This document shows, piece by piece, positions 50,791 to 62,100 of a stretch of DNA of 64,000 nt. How positions within the stretch are numbered: the stretch's first letter is position 1; every line of letters begins with the position of its first letter. The notes under the pieces are model-generated. The model had not been told where the DNA came from and ran no database searches. It saw nothing but the letters and a program-made list of their open reading frames with translations. The DNA comes from Larus michahellis (taxonomy: Eukaryota; Chordata; Aves; Charadriiformes; Laridae). The position numbers were made by a program, and so were the translations under genes. The stretch lies in contig NC_133896.1 in assembly GCF_964199755.1 (NCBI RefSeq), positions 62,661,142 through 62,725,141 of the forward strand, in the 5' to 3' direction.

Positions 50791-53059
50791 TGCTTTGAAG
50801 GTTCTTTTGAAATGAACGCGAAGCCTCCGTGGATCCCTGACATGGTGGGATTCAGGTTCACTTACTGTAATCCTCTTACTGCCATATGTGGAGCAGACGG
50901 AGTGAAATGAGAGTTAAGAGAGTAGAAAAGAGACTGAAAGATGAAAATTATTGTTTTGCATTTCAAATTACATCCTAACGTACACAATTCTTAAGAGCTC
51001 TGTCATGTTCCCATGAAAACTTCTCTAAGATTTCCGTCCCAAGGCTTCTTGGAAGTTGGTTTTCTCATCCAGCCTGTTTGAACGTTTTAGTGCTGCGCAT
51101 GATTTAGAAGCAGTAGCTGGATATTGTTTGCCTTTCAGGACAAAACTTCTTCGTGTTCAAGGAAAATTAATGCAGTGTTATATTTGGCAATGCACTGCGC
51201 TCTTTGGGTCCTGAAATGCAGATCTGACAGAAACTTGACTAAAGAAATAGGAATTAAAAAAATACTGCAATAATAAAAAAAAATCAGGAAGCTTTTATCC
51301 TTGGATTTAAAGAAACAGGAGAAAGAATTGCGGATTAGCCACTATCAGTAGTACTTCAACATAATTGCCAAATACGAAATTGTTCAAATTTGATGCGATA
51401 CAGGTGATCTGGGCATCCACAAACTCATGAAGTGATTACCAGATTTGTTAGTCCATGCAATCCTGGATAACATGGTTTCAGGTAAGTCGCCTTGCAATTT
51501 GGTTGGAACACTTCTTGTCAAGAATTTCCATGGATGAGTTTGATCCTTATCATAGTTTCCGTCTTTGGGCTTCGTGAGGGCAGCTGTAAACAAGAACACT
51601 TCAAAAAATCAAGATTAAAGGTGAGGAATCTCCCAGTCGGAGGATTTGTAGACGTGCAGTCAAGTATTTACATTACAGCTACATGCGCCTATAATTCACT
51701 GCCATGTGGAAGAAAATTTGCTGGGATGCTGGAAACCACACTCTTGCTCTTGCAGAGCAGAACGGGAAAGAAGTTAAGAGAAGTTTGTCACTTCCAGTAG
51801 ACAGCATCACTTACACAATATTGCCTACAATAATCTCATTCTGCCTGGGAGCAAAGAGCACTGTTTCCTGCAGCTTTGCACCTAAGAAGCACTGGACACT
51901 AGTGCCAGTGAGCTTTATTTAGTCCTCTTTGTTTAACGATGAGCTAACATCTCTTACCTAAGCTTATCATCACACAGTGAGATGTCGGTATAGCTCAGCT
52001 AAAGCATGGTGATTTCTTCATATATTTGAGCCCAGAGGGTTTCCACGGTAGAATTGAATGTTGTTGGGCTGAGCTGGTTTAAATGTACGGTATGTTGAAA
52101 TGCCACGAAGGGGAAGCAGGCTAGCAGAGATTGCTTTGCAGGTATCTCCCGTCTCTTCCCCCATTTGGACAGAGCAGACAGAGCTGAAGAAGTACTGTCA
52201 CTTGCTCCAGAAGGTCACACTGAAAAATGAATTTGTCTTCACGTTTAATCATGTGATCTGGAAACTACAGGCTAGGAAAGGTGGTTCTGGTCTCCCAGTG
52301 ACTCACCAACAGCTGTGCTCTATGTTGGTGACACTTGTTCTGTCCTTCTGATTCAGATAAATCAAAAAGATTAGAAAAGCCACTGATAGAAAGGGTATTA
52401 ATAAAAAGAAGTTAGTGAAGAGAAGTCATCAGAAAAGAGGCTGACCTTACAGAAATATCATCAGTTGGGGGTGGACTTGATTTCCAGTTCCCCACTAGAA
52501 AAGGAAGAGAAGGAAAGGAAAAGGCAGGTCTTTTGGGTTGTTGCAACCACCATTGGGCACAGCTGTGGGCATGGAATGAAGGGAGGAAACCTCATGTATC
52601 GAGTAAATAGTGGATAATAAAGGTAAAGCTGAAATGGGTAAATAGTTTGGAAGATAGGGACACCAAAGAGCACAGAGGCAGCAGAAACTTTAATAAGGAC
52701 TCGGCGATCAGAGAAATGTCTTCTATATTCTTGTTTTGAAAAATAAAGCCACTCATATGAAATAGTCAAAGGGTGACACACTGAGTTTAAGTTGGTGCGC
52801 AAACTCAGAAGTGAAATTTATGGAAAAATGAGATCAATGGGAGAGAGAAGGGTGGGGGAAACCAGAGTGATTGTAATCGCAAGGGAGAAGTTGAAAAGTA
52901 ACAGAACGGTATTATTGCATGAAACTGCATTCCTCAAAGGACTAATTTCAAACTGCTGGGGGGAAGAGCTGCTGCAAGAGAGCCCAGTTCTGTATCAGAA
53001 GGGTGCTGTATCTCACCTGTGAGCTGGGTGGAGGAGGGCAGGGGAAGGGAAGGGGCACG

Positions 53060-53150
53060 CTGTATGCCGTGTGCTTTTATCTTCTTCCTCACATACCAGA
53101 CAACTGGACTAGATGGGCCTTTGATCCCACCTTGCTGTTTTAACAGCATG
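53060..53150 (+). mobile_element. Old CR1-type 3'-end remnant
   Basis: The text ACTGGACTAGATGGGCCTTT then GATCCCACCTTGCTG resembles the 3' end of old CR1-type elements in birds and reptiles. No coding part is recognisable. It is intergenic. Confidence 0.45.
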
Positions 53151-55605
53151 CGAAAGTCTCTGTGACCTGTGGCATCTTCATCTAAATTAGGTTATAAATT
53201 GCTGCAGGCTCTTTTGGTTCCCTCAAGTGGCAAACCAAATTGTGGTGGGGACCTTTGGAGACATAGAGGGATGGAGGGATTTGGGACTGACACAAGGTGA
53301 GTTCACGATGTCCCTAAAATATGCATCTGGCAGGTTTACAGATAGAAGACGTGACTTTACCACATGTAGTGGCAGATGGAGAAAATGACGACTTTTACAA
53401 TGACTTTGGTTCTTCAGCTCTTGGAGCAAACGGCACCATGACAAGCAGTGTGTGGGGTTGGGAACAGAGCTTCATTTGCTGGTCACTGAGACTGGATGCT
53501 TTTCCCCTGTGAATGCGGAGAAGCTTCCTTTTTGGAAGGAGAAGTCAATCATGGGGGAGCTTTATGTCAGAAAGACATAGGGGCACGTAGATGTTATTTC
53601 TGAGAGGTGAGCAAAATGGTTAACTGAATGCGTCTCTAGACTTCATACTGTCAAAATGGACAGGAAAAGTCTCTGCGTCTCTTAGAGCTGTATTTTTTTC
53701 CCAAGCGGTTTGCGGACTTGGGAGACAATACTGCATTGTTTACCCTGTGTTTATTTCCGGAAGGTTATTATGAAATAGGAGTAGGAAATAAGCTCTTTGA
53801 AAAGTGCATGTTTGATTGTGGGAGAGAAACCTGCAGTGAGGTTTGAATTCCGCAACAGATGCTGGTACCGCTGATACCATAAAACAAGTGGGGTCTGGAG
53901 CGTGAGGATGAGAGAGGGTGGTTGCTTCCCAAGAATGCCTGTATTTCATTCTTTGGCTGTAATTAATTACAGTAATTTTCTGAAATCCTAGTTTTTACAA
54001 TGGCTTTATCAAAATTCCTACAGAGTCCCAGTACAGAGCACCTTTTCGTATGAATTTAACCTCTGTCTTTTCTCTGTGTGTTTCATGCAAGTAGGAAGCT
54101 CTGATGGTTGCCAGCTTTCATCCCTCTAGTGATTTTGCAAAGTGTAATGATTGTAAAGTGCAATTGCTTAATATGTAGCTCATTCACTAAAACCCCAAGG
54201 ATAAAGGCAGTGAGTAATGTGAGTCATTACCGGAGCAATGGTGTCGAAAAAGATGAAGAGTCATGCATCAAGTACTGATCCATTTAGTCTTGAATTAAGA
54301 ATTTTTAAAAAAATCACTAGTCAGATGTGATTGATATTATCTCCAGGCAAATTAAAGTAGTTCCCGTGGAATGCTGTGCTGCTGCTAATGTTTTTCTCTT
54401 TTGGTATTCAAAGTGCTGATCAGTTACACGTCCCTGCTGCTCTGTTTGTCCATCTGAGACACTCGTATCCCAGCAGCTTTCCCAGGTGCCATCTGCATCT
54501 CTCTCTCCTTCCCAGGCACTGCATACCTTCATGCCTGAAATTCGGAAACTTTGTCCAGAAAATATGAAGAACGGTTCTGGCTTGATCAGCAATGTTAGGG
54601 TTCAAACTCCTGTTTTTCAGTCACACTTGTTTTATTCAGCCACCCAGATTTCAACCATTTTTTGCTTTTCTTTTTACTAAATCACAGGAGTTGGAATTGA
54701 TTTCTTCTCCATCACGTTCCAGTGAGGAACTTTTTGGTCCAACAACATTGAATTTGACTGGACAGTGTACTATAAAGGACTGGAACGTTAACATTTCTAT
54801 CATCGTTCTGAGAGGGTAGTTTGCAGCTTAATTGCAGCTGTCATCTTATTTTTTTACACGCTTTGAGAGGTACAAGAGCCTAAACCAGCTCAGGGCTACA
54901 GCATGACACTGTAGTAACAGTCTGAAGGGGCACCAGGGTTTAACACAGGTGAAATGATTTATCCACACTGATAAATCAGGAGTTAGTTTTTACTTCCAAG
55001 GTTTCCCCTGGGAACAAAAATGACAGGCTTTCTGAATTAGAATGAAAAATTAGAACAAAAAACCAACAAAACAAGGCATGTGCTGGATGTATGTGTCGCT
55101 CCCTTGAAGTCAACAGGACTTGGGCAGCACGACAGTAGTTGGGGATCTACTATTAGAGGTATTATAATGTCCGTGATATTATGGGGAATATGAGATAATA
55201 CAAAAGAAATGAGTACACCGGTCCGTGACATTGCTCGTGCACCACATTTATGAGGCATTGTGCTAAGAGTCACCTTTAATTTGTGCACCAAAACTAGACC
55301 ACAGCCTTCTACTGTGACTTGATTTGTCTTTAAATAGGGCTTATAACCCACAAGCTGTGCGACTGTGTGTTCCCTAGCTAAAAATATTCCAGGAAATGTA
55401 GCAGCAGACAACATTTAGATTATATTTACTGTAAATTAAGTATGTATAATCCATTTCTGCATACTCATAATTGTCTTTATATCAATTTCTCAAGTCTTTT
55501 GGATGCAACTTTTTTATTCTGCACTTTCTGTGGCTATTGACGAGCCCCTGAAACACTGACAGTAATGTTAGGGCTTTTCTCCTCCTTTTGCACCTTTTGC
55601 ACAGT

Positions 55606-56098
55606 GCAGCACAGGAAGGACGTGGACCTGTCCGAGCGGGTCCAGAGGGGGGCCACAGAGATGTTGAGAGGGCTGGAGCCCATCTGCTGTGAGGACAGGC
55701 TGAGAGAGTTGGAGTTGTTCAGCCTGGAGAAGAGAAGGCTCCGGGGAGACCTTATAGCAGCCTTCCAGCACCTAAAGGGGGCCTACAGGAAAAATGGGGA
55801 TGAACTTTTTAGCAGGGCTTGTTGTGATAGAGCAAGGGGTAGTGGCTTTAAACTAAAAGTGGGTAGATTTAGACTAGATATAAGGAAGATTTTTTTTTTT
55901 ACAATGAAGGTGGTGAAACACGGGAACAGGTTGCCCAGGGAGGTGGTAGGTGCCCCATCCCTGGAAACATTCAAGAACAGGTTGGACGGGGTTCTGAGCA
56001 GCCTGATGTAGTTGAAGATGTCCCTGCTCATTGAAGGAGGGTTGGACCAGATGATCTTTAAAGGTCCCTTCCAACCCAAACCATTCTATGATTCTATG
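55606..56098 (+). mobile_element. CR1 LINE, 5'-truncated copy, + strand
   Basis: This is the 3' end of a CR1 retrotransposon. The conserved C-terminal frame of its ORF2 is open without interruption (CEDRLRELELFSLEKRRLRG, then DLIAAFQHLKGAYRK, to LPREVVGAPSLETFKNRLDG) and stops at 56009-56011. The standard non-coding tail follows and ends in the octamer repeat ATTCTATG. A 12-base T run near 55891 lengthens the frame by one codon without breaking it. The 5' end is cut, as is usual for CR1 insertions. It lies in the intergenic stretch between the two convergent genes. The intact frame suggests a fairly young copy. Confidence 0.95.
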
Positions 56099-57508
56099 GT
56101 TGTACTTCTGATTGCCTGCCATGACTAGGATCAGTACAATCATAGTGTGTAACTCAGAGAGTCTCTTTAAAATAATATTTTATTGGTTTGTACTATATTG
56201 CATGGGAACAGGTAAGATGTTTAAGTTGGTAGCCTTTGAGCTTTCGGGATACTGTCACTTTGTTTAGGGATCCCAACAGGCACCGGGAGTAGGAGTATGT
56301 TCATGAAATTCGTTACAGGACTACGTTTTTCTAAGTGACCCAAACCGCTTCATAGGAAGTCAAATGACTTGAAGAGGCTACAGATCAAACCTGGCAATGT
56401 CAAATGTCAAAGCAGGTGATGCACTAAGGAAACAAAACTGTTATATTAGATCAGTGGTTTACAGGCCACTGGTCTAGAAAAAGTATACATTTAACAGCAG
56501 AAATTATCTGTAAGGTATTCCATTTATATACCTGATTTTGTTGAGACTTGGGTGTTAACCCTTGAACATCGGTATACAAAATTTTGGGGGCATTACATCA
56601 TATGAAAAACTATGGTTGGTTTTTTCCTTTTTTTTCCGCAGTTCGGTTGAGCTGGGAATCCTCAACAGAATCTGCGAGAAGCAAAACTTGAGCTAAGTCT
56701 ACTACATTCTTTGAAGGTAGCTACACACAAGCAGACTATTTTGGAGAGTGTGAAAAACAAACAAGCTGTGCTTTTAAAGGCAGGCTTTAGGAAGCCCCCA
56801 GAATTGCCCCGTTGTTATGAGGTTAGTTTGCAGGTGTAGCGCTGGGCTATAGGACATCTACAGCTCGTGTCACGTGCTTACGACTCTTCAGACTGGAACA
56901 GATTTAGTTCCGTGGCTGGCTGTATCCATGCACTCATAGCCTTAGCCAAGGAAATGCGAAAGCTATGAAACCTTTCCCCTCAAAGATGAAAACCAGCGCC
57001 ACAGCCGCTTCTGTCTTCCCAACCAGGAGAACAATCTCCATAAGGCTGGAGAGCTGTAGGAAGAGGTCTGCGGAAGGTGGACGCTAAGGCAATACGTGGA
57101 GATTTTTTCACAGTATGTATCGCGTTGCTTTCAGGCCAATGCACATTTCCCACTATTAAAACTAATAAATCAGGGAAAAAATAATGTATGTAGCTACAAG
57201 ATATGTTGTCTGTCAGTGATTGCAGTGGTTATTAACAGTATGTCAGTATATCACTGTTCTTTCAGTCAACACCAACAATAAGATGTAGGGTCCTTTCTTT
57301 CTATAAGTTCTGTACATATAAGAGTTTTTTGGGTTTTGGTTTTGTTTTCTTTTGTGGAAAGAAGTAGTTGAATGGTCCAACACGGAGATTTGTCTTGTGA
57401 GAATTTTGTTTTAATGGTTGTGTGTTGAAACGGTGAGATTTATTTCTTTCTTGAGCAATATTTTGCGATTGTTTACTACTAGTAGTGTGGCACATGTAAA
57501 AAGAAAAA

Positions 57509-57568
57509 AAAAAACACAAAATAAACAACCAAACAAAACACACACAGTAGAAAAAAAAAAAAAAAAGC
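57509..57568. repeat. A-rich tract with AAC and AC repeats
   Basis: Runs of A of 10 and about 16 bases flank AACAACCAAACAAAACACACA. It could be a decayed poly(A) tail of a retroposed sequence, but no body is recognisable upstream. Confidence 0.55.
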
Positions 57569-58603
57569 CACAAAAGAATTAAGCCCTTCCCTTTCAAAAC
57601 TTTCTAACCTGAAGCTAGCATCTCTGCTCAGCATTTAGCTCCGGAAGATTTTTTTGTGTTAAGTGATCCTAATAGTAGGGAAGGATGTCTTTTCCTCAGT
57701 GTCTAACTTGTGCCTGTTCCTGTTGATGGCGAAGAGTTGATGAGGGGCGACTGCCCATCGCTCTGAAATGGCACAGCATTGTCCTGATCCAAGTGTCTAC
57801 TTGTGCCAGAATCCATTTGAAGAGTCTTAAACTGATTTGTATCTTTTCTAACCAGGAAAGTTACGCATTGATAAGCTGAAGGGAGGCTTTAATGAAGTTT
57901 AATAGAGACGAATCTCCGATAGAGCTTTTTGTGGTTGAAGAGTAACTTTTTATGTTTCATTTCAGTTGGTCTCTAGCAGGTTTGCTAATCCTGTGTATGT
58001 CTAAATGGGTTTAACACTGATTTATTGTTTTAATAATGGGTAGAAATCAAACTGGTGCAACTGCCCCAAACCAGACAGTTTGACTGCAGTGAGACACACC
58101 CTCCTGCCTAAATGTTTCTTGTCAGAATCATGTTTCTAACTATTTGGGTTGGGTAATCCCTTGCCAATATAAGCTTTATCAATATAAACCAGTCAGTGAG
58201 AACCTTTCCATCAGTAAGAGTGTTTATTATCATCTTGCATAAATAGGAGCAGTTTTGTGCATGAATTGGATGTGCTGGTTTAATCCCGCTTGCCGTGGTT
58301 CAGCTTGGCTTAGTTACGTGGGCAGGTACAAGCTGAATGAGTACAACCAACGTTCAGTTCCCACAAAACGGTTCACGTGTAGACTGCACTGAAAAAAAGT
58401 AGTTTTAATTTCAAACCGGCCCAAACAATCTTTAGGTTTCCGTAACAGAGTTTGCACTGGTGTCAGTTAATAGACTTTAAAATACCGCAGGTTAGCGAGT
58501 GGGAAGGATGGAGTGTAATCAATGAGTTACACCTGAGGTACTGATGTAACCTGGCCCGTGGCTTAGTGATGGATCTGGTAACACCGATCCTCCAGAAAAT
58601 AGC

Positions 58604-58609
58604 TTTATT
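58604..58609 (-). promoter_or_regulatory. Candidate TMEM213 poly(A) signal
   Basis: On the - strand an AATAAA (AAATAAAGC) lies about 390 nt past the TMEM213 stop, followed by GGTGTT. It is the nearest canonical hexamer downstream of the stop and predicts a 3' UTR of about 0.4 kb. Confidence 0.5.
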
Positions 58610-58995
58610 TGCCCACTCTCTGTTTCAAAGTCAAAGGTTTTGTACTGTGCTTCTTAAGGCAATATGCTCTAGACTGGTAACTGGTCCTTCAGCGTCTCAT
58701 GGCTGCTGGTGCACTCACAGCGAGCATGAAATGGGGTCAGGGACAAGGATTTCTGTGCGCTGTGGGACATCATACGTGGTGGCTGGCAGGGACTTGCTTG
58801 CTCCACACCTTGCCTGGCAGCTCTTTACGTGCCATGGAGGATGAAGCCCCAGCAAGTGCCCCACTTAAACCTGGCCTTTTTTGGCTGAAGGTACATTCCC
58901 TTTCTTTTTTGTTTCTTAGGAAGTGATTGAAATGCTCTGTCAGGCTGCACCTCACTGCTCCTGGGTCCTGCTGCTGCTTGCTGACCTGCCCTGCT

Positions 58996-59165
58996 TCAGG
59001 CCACCAAATATTTGGGCTCGTCAGGCCGGAGTTTCATGATCTTGTCCACACAGAGTAGGATGAGGGTCAGAAACCAGAGGCTCCAGCCGACAGCCGCTGC
59101 AATCCATCCATAATCGTCCATAGCCGTCGGGCAGCACATGGCCGCTTGTGGGCAGAAGTTCACGT
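58996..59165 (-). CDS. TMEM213: TMEM213 exon 3: cysteine cluster, membrane helix, stop
   Basis: The exon is 170 nt from the acceptor TTCTTCACCACCAG. The split Asn codon is followed by VNFCPQAAMCCPTAMDDYGW, then IAAAVGWSLWFLTLILLCVD as the transmembrane helix and KIMKLRPDEPKYLVA with TGA at 58998-58996. This is the strongest match to human TMEM213 in the gene. Confidence 0.97.
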
Positions 59166-62100
59166 CTGGTGGTGAAGAAATGAAATGAGTTGATGGGAGG
59201 CCAAGTATGTAACAGATTTCCTTTGCCAGAGGGCAGATGAGACTTCACTGTCTGCCCTGTGGCCTGTCAGGCTGCCTTGGCATCTTTCTCCTAAGCCTGG
59301 CTCTTAACCTGGGGGATGACAATATCCATCTTCATCTCTATGTCTTCAAGACTCGGTGATGCCTGTCTGGCCAAACACCTGAGCTGCTCCTCTTAACCAC
59401 TGTGCCCACCACTATGCAAATCTTTTAAAACACCTACTTAGCATCTGCTCAGTCAGTTTCAGGAATGGAGTTATGATAGAAGCAGCTAGTTAAAATTTAA
59501 AATAAACCGGGGTAAAGAAAGCTTCATGTAAGAGAGTGAGAGGGTGTCTAGCAGAGACACCTTCAGCAGGATGTCCAATAGTTTAGGTACCCAGTACCTC
59601 TGCTGGCAATAGCAGCAGTGGCTGCTCTTTGCTGGGCTGTTAACTGTGACTTGTGCGTAACAACTGCAAAACACACCACTATTGGAGGATCCCTGTTTTA
59701 CATGTTTAAAAATTAAATAATTTTTAACAATTCCGTGTGGGGGGGTTTTTTCTTGCACCTTTTGCATCTTTTTTTTTTTGTTTAAATCAGTCCAATTTCC
59801 TAAAGTCAGTTAAGGAACATGTCATTAGTTGTTTAATTTATGTTGTTATTTAAATAATTTATGTTGTTATTTAAAGCATCTGCTGTACTTTTTCCATCAC
59901 AAGGGCACAGTGAAGTGACCTAGCTCTGTGTCTGCACCCTGAGTGGTAACGTGGAAATATCAAAGGGAGCCTGAAGGACCGTAGTATCTCAACCCCTTGG
60001 GCTGGGATAGAAGCTGAGCGTGAAGCCCCAGCACCCAGGAGAGCTGAGGCAGCTAGAACCACCTTGCAGCTACATCCATTGCACGTTGACGTGCACGAAG
60101 CTTGTCAGCTGTGAAAAGTAGATGCCTCCTGAGCTTGGTGCAGGGCAGACAGCCTCTCGCACCATTCCAGGGAAAAGGCAAGTGCAGTTCCTGCTCAGCT
60201 ACTCTCATTCACGTGTGTTGGGCAGGACCATGTTCCTGTGCATTGGCCTTCAGTGCACACAGTAGAATTGTCCCACGCTGTGGAGAGCAGCTCTTCCCAC
60301 AACCAAAGAGAGATGTTGTGTATGTGCTTAGGGAACGGGGAGGGATGCTTGTCCCCTGTCATGCTTTGAAGTAGTGTACCGCTATTGGTACACGTACTAT
60401 ATCTTGGGAAGTGCAGAACTGTGGGGATGTTGGATGTTTGGGATGGAGGATGACTATGGGAGGGCTGGTGGGATCTCAGGTTGCCTGGGACTGGCTGTCT
60501 GGGGAAGTGGGTGGAGGGAAAGAGGTGTTCTTGGGAGTCCACATTGTGCCTGCAGGCAGTCAGTCTGGCAGGGAGCTTTAGGACACGCATATTGAATTAG
60601 CTATATGCTTAGTCTGTTAAAGATATGACTCCACCTGAAGGTACCTAAGATGCACAGGGCATGCCAGTGGAGGAATACTAGAAATGCATCCTAGAGTTTC
60701 GCCCACAATGGAAGCCTTGACAACAGATAAATCCTTTTCTAGGACAGCCTCTCAGTCACCTGTGCAGACTCATCACCTGGCTTTATCATGATAGTAATGA
60801 TTTACGAAAACTTACTAAGACATGGTGGTTCGTACTCAGTTGTGAGCATGGAGCTTGTTGAAACATTGGAGACATCTTCAGCTGCTGCCAGAAGGAAAGC
60901 ACAGGAGAAAAGGTAAGTTGAATTAGAAAAGCAATGCTGTGCATCAAGCATGAAAAACTGAAAGCCATTGGCCTCGCAGAGGTCTGTAGGATGGAAACAA
61001 CTCAGAGAAAATAAGTTTCTGCCCCTAAACTTTTCTGCATCAGGGTATGCTTCCTGACCCCACCACTGTCAACACAGGCTCTAGAGAGACCTGCTGTAAC
61101 GCCAGCCGTAAGGAGCAGTTGGATCACTCTGCCTCTACCTGAGTATGACTCCAGTGTGAGCCATTCGCTCAGAGCTCAAATTAACCACTGTCCTTTCCCA
61201 AGCTACCTGGGCAGAACGAGGAAGGACTGAAATGAGAGAGAGCATTCAGTGGCACGGCACGATCCATGGCCAGTGAGTTGTACATCTACCTCCTTTTGCC
61301 CTTAGAAAATTCCCGGTGGCTCTGTGGGGTGTGAAGGCAGCCTGGCCGAGCCGAGGGCTGAGCCCATCAGTGCAGAGCCTCAGCAGATCCACCGCAGCCT
61401 CAGGGGGAAACTTTGGCTTTGCTGCAGTTCAGGTGCAGCTGTGTCTGAAACCCATTAACCAGCTTGGATTGGTAAATCCAACACACAGTGATACGTGTGG
61501 CAGGGGGACAGGGGCTTCGATGAAGGTTTTGGCTCTTTGTCCTGCTTCCTACCCGTAATCAGAGCACACGTGCACTCTGGCACAGCGCTGTGACTGGCCT
61601 TCAGGCCTCCAAACCTGTGCATGGTATCACAGGCCAAACCCTCCATAGACCTCCTAATACCCTCCTTGCCCCTCAGCTTCAGCATGCACCTTGCAGCACC
61701 GCAGGATCAGATGCGAGGACAGCTGCAGGGCACCTGCCTGGGAAAAGCACAAGGCTGCCGTGGTCCCTGTGCATTAACACCAGCCTGTCGCCTGCTGCAG
61801 AATGGAAGGGAGTCAAAGAAATATCTCCTCCTGTGCTGCTATGAGCAGTACAGTTCAAGTTCAGCCAGATGAAGTATCCCATGCTGAAATGGTCCCCTGC
61901 AGAGATACATAAAAACCAGCTTGGAGAGGCTATGGGAGTAAGGGCTCCGGCTGCATGCAGATGGAGGGTCTCCAACATGCTGTGGTCTGCAGACCAGGCA
62001 GAGGCTGTGAGAAAAGTGTTTCCTGTCAAACCATCACTCAGAGCTGATAGTTTGGAGTGTGAGAGAAAGAGAAGGTCGGTTCCAGCTTGATTTTGCTGAA

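Larger units (their letters stand above)
50791..58584. other. Intergenic region between convergent KIAA1549 and TMEM213
   Basis: Contains the CR1 copy at 55606-56098, an old CR1-type remnant near 53060 and an A-rich tract at 57509. No gene recognised on either strand. Part of the left side may still be KIAA1549 3' UTR. Confidence 0.7.

Noticed and set aside
55037..55414. 125-codon - strand frame
   Set aside because: Low-complexity hydrophobic composition, no known family and no gene structure around it.
55565..56011. 148-codon frame as a host gene
   Set aside because: It is the C-terminal part of CR1 ORF2, not a host protein.
60195..60590. 131-codon - strand frame within TMEM213 intron 2
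   Set aside because: It is His/Pro/Ser-rich with no family match. The GC-richer sequence here lowers stop frequency enough to explain it.
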